From: Thermogemmatispora sp.
GTDB taxonomy: Bacteria > Chloroflexota > Ktedonobacteria > Ktedonobacterales > Ktedonobacteraceae
Assembly (NCBI RefSeq): GCF_019683635.1
Contig: NZ_JADGIA010000002.1
Span: 28,327-92,326, forward strand
Direction: 5' to 3'
DNA length: 64,000 nt
The notes beneath the pieces were generated by a model, which saw only the letters and a list, made by a program, of their open reading frames with translations, made no database searches and was not told the DNA's origin. Position numbers and translations under genes: made by a program. Numbering within the stretch: position 1 is the stretch's first letter; each line of letters begins with the position of its first letter. Shown here piece by piece: positions 54,001 to 62,659 of the stretch.

Positions 54001-54056
54001 TGCGGCGAGGTTGCCCGTACCTCAATATGGTAGTCGGTCACGGTGCTTCTACCCAC
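51009..54056 (-). CDS. purL: FGAM synthase PurL with two N-terminal PurS-like domains
   Basis: A 1015-residue protein. Residues 1-185 hold two PurS-like units: the first from YHIEVRATS to [10 protein letters not shown], the second from [18 protein letters not shown] to [10 protein letters not shown]. A Pro/Ser-rich linker (185-215) leads to the PurL core (about 215-1015): [53 protein letters not shown]-type block, and [13 protein letters not shown]. The glutaminase is not fused here but is on the next gene. The architecture resembles the N-terminal two-thirds of the large E. coli-type PurL. Start at GTG 54056; a GTG 15 nt later is also possible. Confidence 0.92.
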   Translation of the reverse strand: [1015 protein letters not shown]

Positions 54057-54087
54057 ACTTCGTCCCGTCCAGGGGACAGATTGCTGT

Positions 54088-54102
54088 TTCCATTGAATGG
54101 AA
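54088..54102. promoter_or_regulatory. 15-bp inverted repeat at the purine operon start site
   Basis: TTCCATT-G-AATGGAA is a perfect 7-bp inverted repeat placed just downstream of the -10 and over the likely transcription start. Confidence 0.55.
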
Positions 54103-54109
54103 CAGCCTC

Positions 54110-54118
54110 ATTGTAGCA
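54110..54118 (-). promoter_or_regulatory. Extended -10 promoter of the purine operon
   Basis: TGcTACAAT on the minus strand gives a leader of about 45 nt before purL. There is no strong -35. Confidence 0.6.
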
Positions 54119-54372
54119 CTTTCGGGTAACCTCTGGCAAGGCTATGGAGGGGTAGCCTGCTATGCTTTCTACAGATCAGAATTGGCAGAGCTTCGGTGAC
54201 CGATAACTGCTATCTTGCAGTACAATATCTTGATGCAGAATAACCTTTCAGCTTATACTACTATGCAGTAAAACTCTGCTTTAAGAAAAAGACTATTTTC
54301 TCGTGAAGTCGGGGCAGATATCAATCTTACCCCGTAGGACTGGCGTTTGAGGTGAATGAAGGAGTGCATTTC

Positions 54373-55287
54373 ATGGTGGCTTCCCAGAACCACATCCTGA
54401 GAGGCTGCGGCTACGTACTGGATGCGGAGAACGCAGCAGAGACGGCGCGCCTCATGTTGCGCGACAGGCTGGTCAATGAGGTCATGGGGGGAGTTCTGCC
54501 GGAAGGAGTCGAGGGCCGGCACTTGGAAAGCATTCTGGATCTGGCGTGTGGACCTGGGGGCTGGGTACTGGAAACGGCCCAGTGCTATCCGTGGGCGCGA
54601 GTCACGGGCATAGACATCAGCGAGACGCTCATCCAGTATGCGCGAGCCCAGGCCCAGGTTCAGGGGCTGAGGAACGCGTGCTTTGAGGTCATGGATCTCC
54701 TGGAGCCATTGCCCTTGCCCGACGACGACTTTGATCTCGTTAATGCCCGCGACCTGACGGGCCTCCTCACGCCTGCCACCTGGCCACGAGTTGTGCATGA
54801 GGCTTCACGTGTCTGTCGACCTGGGGGCATCCTGCGGCTCACCGAATTTGAGCGACCGATAAGCAACGGCGCGGCCTTTACGCAGCTTCAGGAGTTGACC
54901 AGACGAGCCTTTCAACGTACAGGGCGCAGTTTCCCGCCGCCCAGCCATCATCTCGGCATCCTGCCGCGGCTCGCCTCCCTCCTGCGCGACGCCGGCTGTT
55001 GCCAGATTCAGCAGCGGGCCTATGTCCTGGACTTCTCCGCTGGCAGCGAAGCCCATGAAGCTCTCTGTCGCGGCTACGAAGTCGAGCTATTGCTGATCCG
55101 TCCCTTCCTCCTGGAAGCGGGAGTTACCACCCCGGCTGAATTTGACGACCTCTATCGCCGCGCCCTCCTGGAAATGTTCGCTGAAGACTTCACCGGTCTC
55201 TGTTACCTGGTGAGCGCCTGGGGCAAGAAGGTCTGCCCTGATCGTGACCCCAGCGAGAGAGAGGCGCCAGCATCCTGGTCCGCTTGA
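54373..55287 (+). CDS. Class I SAM-dependent methyltransferase
   Basis: A 304-residue methyltransferase of the Methyltransf_11/25 type. Motif I LDLACGPGGWVLE (near residue 55), the acidic VTGIDISE, and PLPDDDFDLVNARD with LRPGG-like RVCRPGGILRL are seen. Start at 54373 has AAGGAGTG just upstream; a GTG at 54352 lies before that site. The substrate cannot be inferred. It stands between the purine operon (divergent) and the LacI gene (convergent). Confidence 0.82.
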   Translation: MVASQNHILRGCGYVLDAENAAETARLMLRDRLVNEVMGGVLPEGVEGRHLESILDLACGPGGWVLETAQCYPWARVTGIDISETLIQYARAQAQVQGLRNACFEVMDLLEPLPLPDDDFDLVNARDLTGLLTPATWPRVVHEASRVCRPGGILRLTEFERPISNGAAFTQLQELTRRAFQRTGRSFPPPSHHLGILPRLASLLRDAGCCQIQQRAYVLDFSAGSEAHEALCRGYEVELLLIRPFLLEAGVTTPAEFDDLYRRALLEMFAEDFTGLCYLVSAWGKKVCPDRDPSEREAPASWSA

Positions 55288-55332
55288 TCTGGCTGCTGCG
55301 CCAGTAGCGAGATCGCCACGACATGGCTGTGG

Positions 55333-56478
55333 CTACAAGCGGGCATAGCAAGGAGGAGGAGCCGTCGTCGCCCGCACCACAAGCGTCGTCGCCAGGCGGA
55401 GGCGCAGCGGCTCAGCGCTCTCAATCGTAGCGGTCATCGCTGTCTGCGATTGCGACTGCGACGAGCCAGCGAAGTGTGCCAACAGCGGCGATGCGCGCAG
55501 CAGAGCCGCTCCAGGGCGATCCGGGGTCTCTAACAGCGATAACAGCAGCTCTAGCGCGCAACGGCCCATCTCCGTGAGCGGCTGGCGCACTGTAGTCAAA
55601 GGCGGGCGCATATGGCCAGACGAGGAGATGTCATCGAAGCCAACCAGCGAGACATCTTCGGGGATGCGCAGGCCAAACTCCTCGGCTGCTCCCATGACGC
55701 CGTAGGCCATTAGATCGCTGGCGGCAAAGATCGCCGTTGGGCGGCTACGCGCTGGCATCGCAAAGAACTGGCAGGCACAGGCCCGGCCTCCTGGGGGCAT
55801 AAAATCGCCTTGCAGGATCAGCGACGGGTCCAGGGGAATGCCGTAGTCCTGGAGAGCCTCGCAATATCCCTGGAAACGCTCGCGTGAGACCTGATACTTG
55901 AGCGGCCCTTGAATATGAGCAACGCGCCGATGGCCAAGCTCAATCAGGTGGCGTGTTGCCGCATAGGCGCCGGCGCGGTTATCTGCCGTGATCCAGGGAA
56001 GCTGCTCGGGCGGCAGGCCCTGATCGTCAAGCAAGACCACAGGTAGGCCCTGCCGCTGCAGTGCAGGCAGGTGACGCGCTGACTGGCCCGGGAAAATCGC
56101 CAGCAGCCCTGCGATCAGGCGATTCGCCAGAATGCGGTTAATGACGTCACTGCGGTCACGCTCATGGTTGCTGGTCTTAATGCTGTAGAGCACCAGCTCA
56201 TAGTTGGTCTCCTCCACGACCTCGGCAATGCCCCGCATGATGTCAGGGATCAGTGGCCAGGTAAGGGCCGGCACCAGGACGCCGATCAGGTGGCCCTTGC
56301 CAGCGGCCAGGCCCGAGGCGGCCACGCTCGGCACAAAATTGTGTTCTTCCATGATACGCAAGATGCGCTCGCGCGTCACCGGATCAACGTCCGGCTTGTG
56401 ATTGAGCACCCGCGAGACCGTGGCCTTGGAGACACCAGCCAGGCGGGCGATATCGCTGATCGTCATGCGCGTGCTCAT
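55333..56478 (-). CDS. LacI-family transcriptional regulator
   Basis: A 381-residue regulator. The N-terminal helix-turn-helix and hinge ([27 protein letters not shown], residues 7-34) are canonical, followed by the periplasmic-binding-like sensor domain ([43 protein letters not shown]). The C-terminus after residue 345 is extra (Gln/Ser/Thr-rich then basic). No sugar-uptake or catabolic genes flank it. Three abutting operators lie at its transcription start, so it surely controls its own gene. Start at 56478 with GAGG 7 nt upstream. Confidence 0.93.
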   Translation of the reverse strand: MSTRMTISDIARLAGVSKATVSRVLNHKPDVDPVTRERILRIMEEHNFVPSVAASGLAAGKGHLIGVLVPALTWPLIPDIMRGIAEVVEETNYELVLYSIKTSNHERDRSDVINRILANRLIAGLLAIFPGQSARHLPALQRQGLPVVLLDDQGLPPEQLPWITADNRAGAYAATRHLIELGHRRVAHIQGPLKYQVSRERFQGYCEALQDYGIPLDPSLILQGDFMPPGGRACACQFFAMPARSRPTAIFAASDLMAYGVMGAAEEFGLRIPEDVSLVGFDDISSSGHMRPPLTTVRQPLTEMGRCALELLLSLLETPDRPGAALLRASPLLAHFAGSSQSQSQTAMTATIESAEPLRLRLATTLVVRATTAPPPCYARL

Positions 56479-56534
56479 GCTCCTGCCTCACTGCGTCTTG
56501 CATGCAGCCTCTGCCATGCTATCGCCTTCTAGAC

Positions 56535-56570
56535 GTTACCGGTTACGATACCGGTATCGTAACCGGTTAC
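56535..56570. promoter_or_regulatory. Three abutting LacI-type operators
   Basis: GTTACCGGTTAC (56535-56546), GATACCGGTATC (56547-56558) and GTAACCGGTTAC (56559-56570) are three 12-bp CCGG-centred palindromes in a row. The whole 36 bp is itself a near-perfect palindrome. It occupies +1 to +36 of the LacI transcript. Confidence 0.85.
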
Positions 56571-56577
56571 AAGGTAA

Positions 56578-56606
56578 AGTGTAATAGCGAATGCTTGCTA
56601 TGTCAA
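56578..56606 (-). promoter_or_regulatory. Sigma-70 promoter of the LacI gene
   Basis: On the minus strand TTGACA (56606-56601), 17 nt, TACACT (56583-56578). Transcription should start near 56571, right at the edge of the triple operator. Confidence 0.8.
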
Positions 56607-56777
56607 GGGGACACAACCGTTGTCGGAAGGCAGCAAGCAGAGGGTGGGGGAGGAATTACTCCTGAAACAGGTGCAGGCGGGACGCAGGTCATAGGCCGAT
56701 GGTCACATTGACAGCGCAGATGGCGCCTTCTATCCTGAAGTACTGGAAATTCTTACGGCGGAGGCAGATATTCAGTC

Positions 56778-59700
56778 ATGGCTCCTGACTTTGCCCATCT
56801 GCATGTCCATACGGAGTACTCCCTACTTGATGGCCTCAGCCGCATCAACGCCCTGGTCAAGCGTACAAAAGAGCTAGGCATGAAGCATCTGGCCATTACC
56901 GACCACGGCGTCATGTACGGGGCCATCGAGTTCTATAAAGCCTGCAAAAATGAAGGTATTCATCCTGTTATCGGTGTGGAAGCCTATCTAACTGAAGATC
57001 TTCATGATCGCACCAAGCGCTATAAAGAGGACTATAACCATTTATTGCTTCTGGCTAAGAACTATACAGGCTATCGCAATTTAATGAAGCTGACGACCAT
57101 CGCCAATACCGAGGGGGTGCATCTCAACAAGCCGCGCATCGACCGCCGCTGTCTGGAGCAGTATGGCGAGGGGCTGATTGCCACCTCCTCCTGTCTGGGG
57201 GGCGAGATCCCGCAGCTCTTGATCCATGACAAGATCGACGAGGCGCGCAAGATCATTCGCTGGTATCAAGATGTCTTTGGCCCGGAGAACTTTTATTTCG
57301 AGATCCAGGAGCATAGTGGCTATCCCGAGCAGGAGATCGTCAATAAGCGCCTCTACGAGCTGCATCGGGAGCTGGGTGTGCCCCTGATCGCCACCAACGA
57401 CCTGCACTATGTCACTGCGGAAGACGCTCATACCCACGAGGTACTCCTTTGTGTCCAGACTCAGAGCCAGCTTAGCGATCCGCGGCGCTTCAAATTCGAA
57501 AGTCACGAATTCTACTTACGCAGCCCCGAGGAGATGCTGCGGCTCTTCCCTGATCTGCCGGAAGCACTGCTGAATACGGTGCGCCTCGCCGAAGCCTGCG
57601 AGGTAGATCCGCTGGCCTATAAAGCCTCGCTGCCGGCCTATGCTATTCCCCCTGAGTTCCCCTCTCAGGAAGCCTACCTCTATCATCTCTGTCTGGAGGG
57701 AGTCAAAGAGCGCTTCGGCGAGATGACCGAGCGCATCAAGCAGCAACTTGACTATGAGTTCAACCTGATTGTACAGAAAGGCTTTGTTCCTTATTTCCTC
57801 ATCGAATGGGACTTCGTGAACTACGCGCGCCAGCACGGCATTCGTTGCTCGGCGCGTGGCTCGGCGGCGGGCAGCCTCCTGGCCTACGTCCTCGGCATCA
57901 CGAATGTTGATCCGCTGCGCTACCAGTTGCTCTTCGAGCGCTTCCTGAACCCTGAGCGCTCGGACATGCCCGATATTGATATGGACTTTCCCGATGACCG
58001 GCGTGCGGAGGTCATCGACTATGTAGCGCGCAAGTATGGGCACGAGTGCGTAGCCCAGATGGTCACCTTCATGACGATGGCCGCCAAAAACTCGGTGCGT
58101 GACGTAGCGCGTGTCATGGGGCAGCAGGAGCTGGGTGACCGCATTGCGCGTCTGATCCCGGCAGGACCCAAGGTTACATTGCGCAGCGCCGTTGACAGTG
58201 TTCGCGAGCTGCGTGCCCTCTACGACCAGAGTCCGACGGCGCGCGAGCTAATCGATCAGGCGATGGCCCTCGAAGGCTCGGTCCGTGGCACCGGTGTCCA
58301 CGCCGCTGGTGTCATCATCGCCAACGAGCCACTGGAGCACTTTGTACCGTTGCAGGCCATTAACCCGAAAGATCTCTCGCAGGGCTGGAAAACCCAATAC
58401 GAGCAGGTCCATCTGGAGGAACTGGGCCTGATCAAATTCGACTTTCTGGGCCTCTCCAACCTGACCATTCTCGACAACACCCTCAAGTTCATCAAGCAGT
58501 CGCGCGGCGAGGAGGTTATCCTGGAGCAGCTGCCGCTTGATCCTCTACCCGAGAGCGACGAGCGCAGCCGGGAGCTGAACGAGAAACGCGCCCGCGCCTT
58601 CGCCCTGCTTGCCGAAGGCGAGACCACCGGCATCTTCCAGCTTGAAGGTGCCAAGATGCGTGAATACATCAAGCAGCTCAAGCCGACCTGCATCGAAGAC
58701 ATCACCGCGATGGTGGCCCTCTATCGTCCCGGGCCCATGGACAGCATTCCCGACTTTATCGCCGCCAAGCATGGTAAGAAACAGGTGAGCTACCTTGATC
58801 CGCGCCTCAAGGAGTGGCTGGAAGAGTCCTACGGAGTGATTGTCTATCAAGACCAGGTGTTGCAGATCGCCGTCCACCTGGCTGGCTTCTCATGGGGCAA
58901 GGTCAATAAATTCCGCAAGGCTCTCAGCAAGAAGAAGATGGACGAGGTCGAGAGCTACAAGGGTGACTTCATCGAGGGCTGTCTCAAGAATGGCATGAAG
59001 CGCGAGGTGGCCGAGCAGCTCTTTGAGCTGATCCTGCCCTTCGGTGGCTACGGTTTCAACAAAGCCCACGCCGCCAGCTACGCAGTCGTAGCCTACTATA
59101 CCGCCTATCTCAAGGCCAACTATCCCGCTGAGTTCATGGCGGCCACCATGACAACCGAGGCTGCCGATGCTAAGAAGATCGCCAATGCTGTAGCCGAATG
59201 CAAGCGCCTCGGCGTCCCTGTCTGGGGACCGGATGTCAATGCCAGCCAGAAGGGTTTTACCGTCGAAAACGGCGGTGTCCGTTTTGGCCTGCTGGCGATC
59301 AAAGGTATCGGCGAAGGTCCCATCGAAGAGATCCTGAAGGCTCGCGCCGAGGGTGGCCCCTTCCGCGATCTGGCCGACTTCTGCATTCGTGTCGACCCAC
59401 GCACGGTGACCCGCGCCGTGATCGAAACACTGATCAAAGCCGGAGCAATGGATAGCCTGGGCGATGGTAAGCGTCATCAGCTGCTGGAAGCCGTCGAGCG
59501 GGCCATGCAGATCGGCAAGAGCGAGCGCACCGCCCGCGAAAAGGGACTGATCAGTCTCTTTGGCGAGAGCCTGAGCGTCGAGCAAAGCTTCGCCTTCCGT
59601 CTCAATCCTGAAACACCCGAGATCCCGCGTAAGCAGTTGCTCAACTGGGAAAAGGAGCTGCTGGGCGCCTATATCTCGCGCCATCCCCTCGCCTATATCA

Positions 59701-60296
59701 GCGATCTGCTGAGCAAGCGCACCACCCATACGACCGGCCAGCTCAGCGAAGAATTGGAGAACCAGGAAGTGACGCTCGGGGGCACCATTCTGGAGGCTCG
59801 GCGTATTACCACGAAGAAGGGTGAGACCATGTGCGTGGCGAAGCTGGAGGACCTGACAGGAACGGTCGAGGTCACGGTCTTCCCGCGCGTCTACGATCGC
59901 ACCGCCGATCGCTGGGTTGAAGAAGCGGTGGTCCTGGTGCGGGGAAAGGTGCAGATGCGTCGCGATGAGCCAACGCTGATCTGCGATGAGATCGAACCGT
60001 TGCAGGCTGCCGAGGAGGAGCTGAATCGCCGCCGCCATCAGGTCTGCCTGCGCTTCCGCACCGGCGGCGAGAGCGAGCGTGCTATCTCTGACGACCTCAT
60101 CAAACTGCAAGATCTCTACCGCTACATCCAGGAGCGGCCCGGACGCGACCGCTATGAGCTGATCATCGAGAACGGCCACTGGCGTGTGCGCCTGCGTCCA
60201 CGCGATAACACGATGCATTATTCGCCAGAGCTGCATGCAAAACTTGAGGAACTGCTCGGGCGCGAGGCCATTACAGTCCAGGCGCTCGATGCCTGA
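56778..60296 (+). CDS. dnaE: DNA polymerase III subunit alpha
   Basis: The replicative polymerase, 1172 residues. N-terminal PHP domain: FAHLHVHTEYSLLDG and AITDHGVMYG. Then the palm with the catalytic PDIDMDF (near residue 400), KFDFLGLSNLTIL, and the fingers/beta-binding region with ARPGPM-like LYRPGPMD and FGGYGFNKAHAASYAV. An OB-fold (VTLGGTILEARR... LTGTVEVTVFPRVY, near 1010-1060) and a small C-terminal domain follow. It is the DnaE1 type, without an exonuclease insertion. GGAGG lies somewhat far (about 14 nt) from the ATG. Large minus-strand frames opposite it are shadows. Confidence 0.97.
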   Translation: MAPDFAHLHVHTEYSLLDGLSRINALVKRTKELGMKHLAITDHGVMYGAIEFYKACKNEGIHPVIGVEAYLTEDLHDRTKRYKEDYNHLLLLAKNYTGYRNLMKLTTIANTEGVHLNKPRIDRRCLEQYGEGLIATSSCLGGEIPQLLIHDKIDEARKIIRWYQDVFGPENFYFEIQEHSGYPEQEIVNKRLYELHRELGVPLIATNDLHYVTAEDAHTHEVLLCVQTQSQLSDPRRFKFESHEFYLRSPEEMLRLFPDLPEALLNTVRLAEACEVDPLAYKASLPAYAIPPEFPSQEAYLYHLCLEGVKERFGEMTERIKQQLDYEFNLIVQKGFVPYFLIEWDFVNYARQHGIRCSARGSAAGSLLAYVLGITNVDPLRYQLLFERFLNPERSDMPDIDMDFPDDRRAEVIDYVARKYGHECVAQMVTFMTMAAKNSVRDVARVMGQQELGDRIARLIPAGPKVTLRSAVDSVRELRALYDQSPTARELIDQAMALEGSVRGTGVHAAGVIIANEPLEHFVPLQAINPKDLSQGWKTQYEQVHLEELGLIKFDFLGLSNLTILDNTLKFIKQSRGEEVILEQLPLDPLPESDERSRELNEKRARAFALLAEGETTGIFQLEGAKMREYIKQLKPTCIEDITAMVALYRPGPMDSIPDFIAAKHGKKQVSYLDPRLKEWLEESYGVIVYQDQVLQIAVHLAGFSWGKVNKFRKALSKKKMDEVESYKGDFIEGCLKNGMKREVAEQLFELILPFGGYGFNKAHAASYAVVAYYTAYLKANYPAEFMAATMTTEAADAKKIANAVAECKRLGVPVWGPDVNASQKGFTVENGGVRFGLLAIKGIGEGPIEEILKARAEGGPFRDLADFCIRVDPRTVTRAVIETLIKAGAMDSLGDGKRHQLLEAVERAMQIGKSERTAREKGLISLFGESLSVEQSFAFRLNPETPEIPRKQLLNWEKELLGAYISRHPLAYISDLLSKRTTHTTGQLSEELENQEVTLGGTILEARRITTKKGETMCVAKLEDLTGTVEVTVFPRVYDRTADRWVEEAVVLVRGKVQMRRDEPTLICDEIEPLQAAEEELNRRRHQVCLRFRTGGESERAISDDLIKLQDLYRYIQERPGRDRYELIIENGHWRVRLRPRDNTMHYSPELHAKLEELLGREAITVQALDA

Positions 60297-60353
60297 CCTG
60301 ACAGCGCCATCGGCCCTGAGCGAGGAGGCACTACCGGGCGGGCGGACCAGGGC

Positions 60354-60383
60354 TTGACAAAGGAAAAGCCATTCTGCTATACT
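60354..60383 (+). promoter_or_regulatory. Promoter of tRNA-Pro
   Basis: TTGACA (60354-60359), an 18-nt spacer and TATACT (60378-60383) with an extended TGc lie 14 nt before the tRNA. Confidence 0.85.
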
Positions 60384-60397
60384 GCAGTTGTCAATGG

Positions 60398-60473
<76 letters not shown>

Positions 60474-60478
60474 TGTCG

Positions 60479-60513
60479 AGGCACTGGTTGAAAAAAACCA
60501 GTGCCTTTTTTTT
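60479..60513 (+). terminator. Intrinsic terminator after tRNA-Pro
   Basis: An 11-bp stem (AGGCACTGGTT and its complement) closes an A-rich loop and is followed by eight T residues. Confidence 0.92.
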
Positions 60514-60808
60514 GCTGCTAGGAGCAAGGGCTAGCTCATAGAGCCAGGCAGCGCGATCGAGACAGCATGCTGCGACCAGCGCGCTGCGTAGGAAGATCAG
60601 GCAGAGCAATTCACTGCAACGCAATCAGGGCGGACGCTGCAGTGATCCAGGCCAGATGGCCAGAGAGCGCCAACGATCAAGAGCAAGAGGCACACACCCC
60701 CGCTAAAACCGTGCAGACCCAGAGTGATCCATCACCTTTAGACGTTGAAAAGAAGGGAGAGGACAGCAGGCAACCTCTGAGCTTGCCGGGTACCAGAGGC
60801 ACTGCAGC
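60514..60808. other. Intergenic, no gene recognised
   Basis: A plus-strand frame at 60567-60812 lacks a ribosome-binding site and looks non-coding. Nothing else is seen. Confidence 0.4.
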
Positions 60809-61360
60809 TTAGTGCAGGACAGGCAAGCGCTCCCAGACGGCGCGCAGCCAGCGTGAACGCATTTCCTCCCCGGCTACCAGCAGTGTGATGCAGATGCCTA
60901 TCAGCGTGCCCATTATCCAGCAGACCAGCATCAGGGTCGTCGTATCCATCGTCTGCAGCAGGTGGGTAGCGGAGGCCAGAAGGCCGAACAGCGGGCCACC
61001 CTCCAGGGGAAGGAGGCGCAGGACAGCTGGCTGAGTCAACAGGCTGCCCAGGGAGGCAATTGTCGCCAGCAGGGCGGCGGCCAGCAGCTCGCCCGGGGAA
61101 GGGCGCAGCTGGGCCAAGATCGAGGCGGGCTGCTGCTGGGGAGTTCGAGCGACACGCTCCATAATACGCAGAGAGAGATCCTCTGGCTCGGCAATCGGCT
61201 GGAGGCTCTCCAGGTGCTGCACCACCTCCTCAAGCAGCCCTAGCTCAGCGCGGCAGCGGGTGCAGCGCGCCAAATGGCTCTCCAGCGCCTGCAAGCGCTC
61301 ACTGGGCAAGCGCCCATCAAGATAGAGCTGGAGCTGGGAGACAGCCTCACTGCAGCGCAT
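60809..61360 (-). CDS. Anti-sigma factor with zinc-finger domain
   Basis: A 183-residue membrane protein. The N-terminal part has the ZAS motif: C3, then HLARCTRC near residue 29-36 (HxxxCxxC), which binds zinc and holds the sigma factor. Two membrane segments follow (about residues 95-115 and 140-162), then a short basic tail. The gene overlaps the end of the upstream sigma gene by 14 nt, as is typical of sigma/anti-sigma pairs. The signal sensed is unknown. Confidence 0.88.
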   Translation of the reverse strand: MRCSEAVSQLQLYLDGRLPSERLQALESHLARCTRCRAELGLLEEVVQHLESLQPIAEPEDLSLRIMERVARTPQQQPASILAQLRPSPGELLAAALLATIASLGSLLTQPAVLRLLPLEGGPLFGLLASATHLLQTMDTTTLMLVCWIMGTLIGICITLLVAGEEMRSRWLRAVWERLPVLH

Positions 61361-62015
61361 TCGTCACCTCCGCTTTCTGGGAATCTGCCTGGCGCTGGGC
61401 CTGTAGACGCTCCTTGAGCAGATTGCGGGCCCGAAAGAGGTGAGTTTTAATGGTACCAATTGGCATCATCAGAATCTCCGCCATCTCCTCATAGGTCATT
61501 TCCTGCAGGTGTCGCAGTACCAGAACAATGCGGTACTTTGTAGGTAACGCCTCCAGTTGTTCACGGACCAGAGCCTGGCGATCACGAGCTTCGAGGGTAG
61601 ACTCAGCCTGGCATCGCTGGCCACCGGCCTCATCCAGGAGCTGCTGTTCCTGCATAGCGTTCTGGAGAGCCTTATCGCGTCTGCGCTGTTCAAGCTGGCG
61701 CAGGCAACAATTATAGGCGATGCGATAGAGCCAGGTAGGGAAACGGGCCTCGCCGCGAAAGGTCGGTAGACCCTGCCAGGCGGCCAGGAAAGCCTCCTGT
61801 GTAATCTCGCAAGCCTCCTCATAGTCCTGCAGCATGCGCAGAATCATATTAAAGACGCGCCGCTGGTAGCGCTGGACCAGCAAAGCGAAAGCCTCGCGGT
61901 CCCCGTGCTGGCTGGCTCTGACGAGCTGAGCGTCATCCTGCTCCAGGCGAGCGCGGGCAGCGCTGGAGAGGGGGAGATTCAGGCTGCGAGCGGAATGCAG
62001 CAGATCCTCGTCCAT
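61347..62015 (-). CDS. ECF RNA polymerase sigma factor
   Basis: A group IV sigma-70 factor of 222 residues. Region 2: AFALLVQRYQRRVFNMILRM and the DYEEACEITQEAFLAAWQGL -10 binding helix, with FPTWLYRIAYNCC. Region 4: LEALPTKYRIVLVLRHLQEMTYEEMAEILMM and TIKTHLFRARNLLKERL, the -35 binding HTH. The start at 62015 (MDEDLLHS) is preferred; the frame runs on to 62099. No ribosome-binding site is obvious at 62015. It is paired with the anti-sigma gene. Confidence 0.92.
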   Translation of the reverse strand: MDEDLLHSARSLNLPLSSAARARLEQDDAQLVRASQHGDREAFALLVQRYQRRVFNMILRMLQDYEEACEITQEAFLAAWQGLPTFRGEARFPTWLYRIAYNCCLRQLEQRRRDKALQNAMQEQQLLDEAGGQRCQAESTLEARDRQALVREQLEALPTKYRIVLVLRHLQEMTYEEMAEILMMPIGTIKTHLFRARNLLKERLQAQRQADSQKAEVTNALQ

Positions 62016-62115
62016 AGGTTGTGCATCAAGCCTGGTACGACTGGAGAGCGAAGCTCGGCCAGGAACGAAACAAATTCGTAGTGCAAGACCCTTTCTCAAC
62101 CGACTTATCTTATAT

Positions 62116-62121
62116 ATTATA
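62116..62121 (-). promoter_or_regulatory. -10 element of the sigma/anti-sigma operon
   Basis: TATAAT on the minus strand lies in an AT-rich patch shared with the divergent gene at 62153. No -35 was recognised. Confidence 0.4.
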
Positions 62122-62152
62122 CACGCGAGGCAACAGTAACGAGGTCAGATGC

Positions 62153-62533
62153 ATGTCATCGAACGTCCTGGCAGCCCTTTTGGGCTGGCTCCTGGCCCTG
62201 ATCATCTTTTGTGGCTTTATCGTCCTGCTACGCTATCTTGACCATCGAGAGCGCATGGCGCTGATTGCCCGCGGCCTAGACCTGGAGAGCCTGCAGAGGC
62301 GTAGCCGCAACCGGCGAGCTTTGCGGGCGGGACTGATTACCATGATGGTCGGTCTGGCTTTGACCTTTGGTCTCTATCCCCTGGGTTTCATGCTTCCATC
62401 GGCGCTGACGGCAGCCCCTTTTCATCTCGGCCCCTGGCTGCTGCCGGGCCTGATCCCCCTGGGAGTGGGAGCGGCCCTGGTAGTCAGCTACTATCTAGAG
62501 CAGGATGGACAGCCCCCGCACGATCACCACTGA
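62153..62533 (+). CDS. Small membrane protein (DUF6249-like)
   Basis: A 126-residue protein with an N-terminal membrane segment, a basic, charged middle (LDHRERMALIARGLDLESLQ), and two further membrane segments. The 'RE.M.LIARG' stretch after one span is typical of DUF6249-type proteins often encoded beside ECF sigma/anti-sigma genes. Start at 62153 with GAGG 8 nt upstream. It is divergent from the sigma operon. Confidence 0.75.
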   Translation: MSSNVLAALLGWLLALIIFCGFIVLLRYLDHRERMALIARGLDLESLQRRSRNRRALRAGLITMMVGLALTFGLYPLGFMLPSALTAAPFHLGPWLLPGLIPLGVGAALVVSYYLEQDGQPPHDHH

Positions 62534-62587
62534 CCGTCTCAGCCCCTCACACCACCGCTCGAAAGCAGCCAGTCGGAGCCTGACTGA

Positions 62588-62637
62588 AAAAGAGGTCAAT
62601 GGTCAGCCACGCCAAGCGTGCGCCATTGACCTCTTTT
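62588..62637. terminator. Bidirectional terminator
   Basis: A 15-bp stem (AAAAGAGGTCAATGG and its complement) has an inner CACGC/GCGTG hairpin and flanking A and T runs. Confidence 0.85.
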
Positions 62638-62659
62638 ATCCTCCTTTTGGATCTCCCTC

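Noticed and set aside
60567..60812. 81-codon plus-strand frame after tRNA-Pro
   Set aside because: No start signal, lies just after a strong terminator, composition not protein-like.
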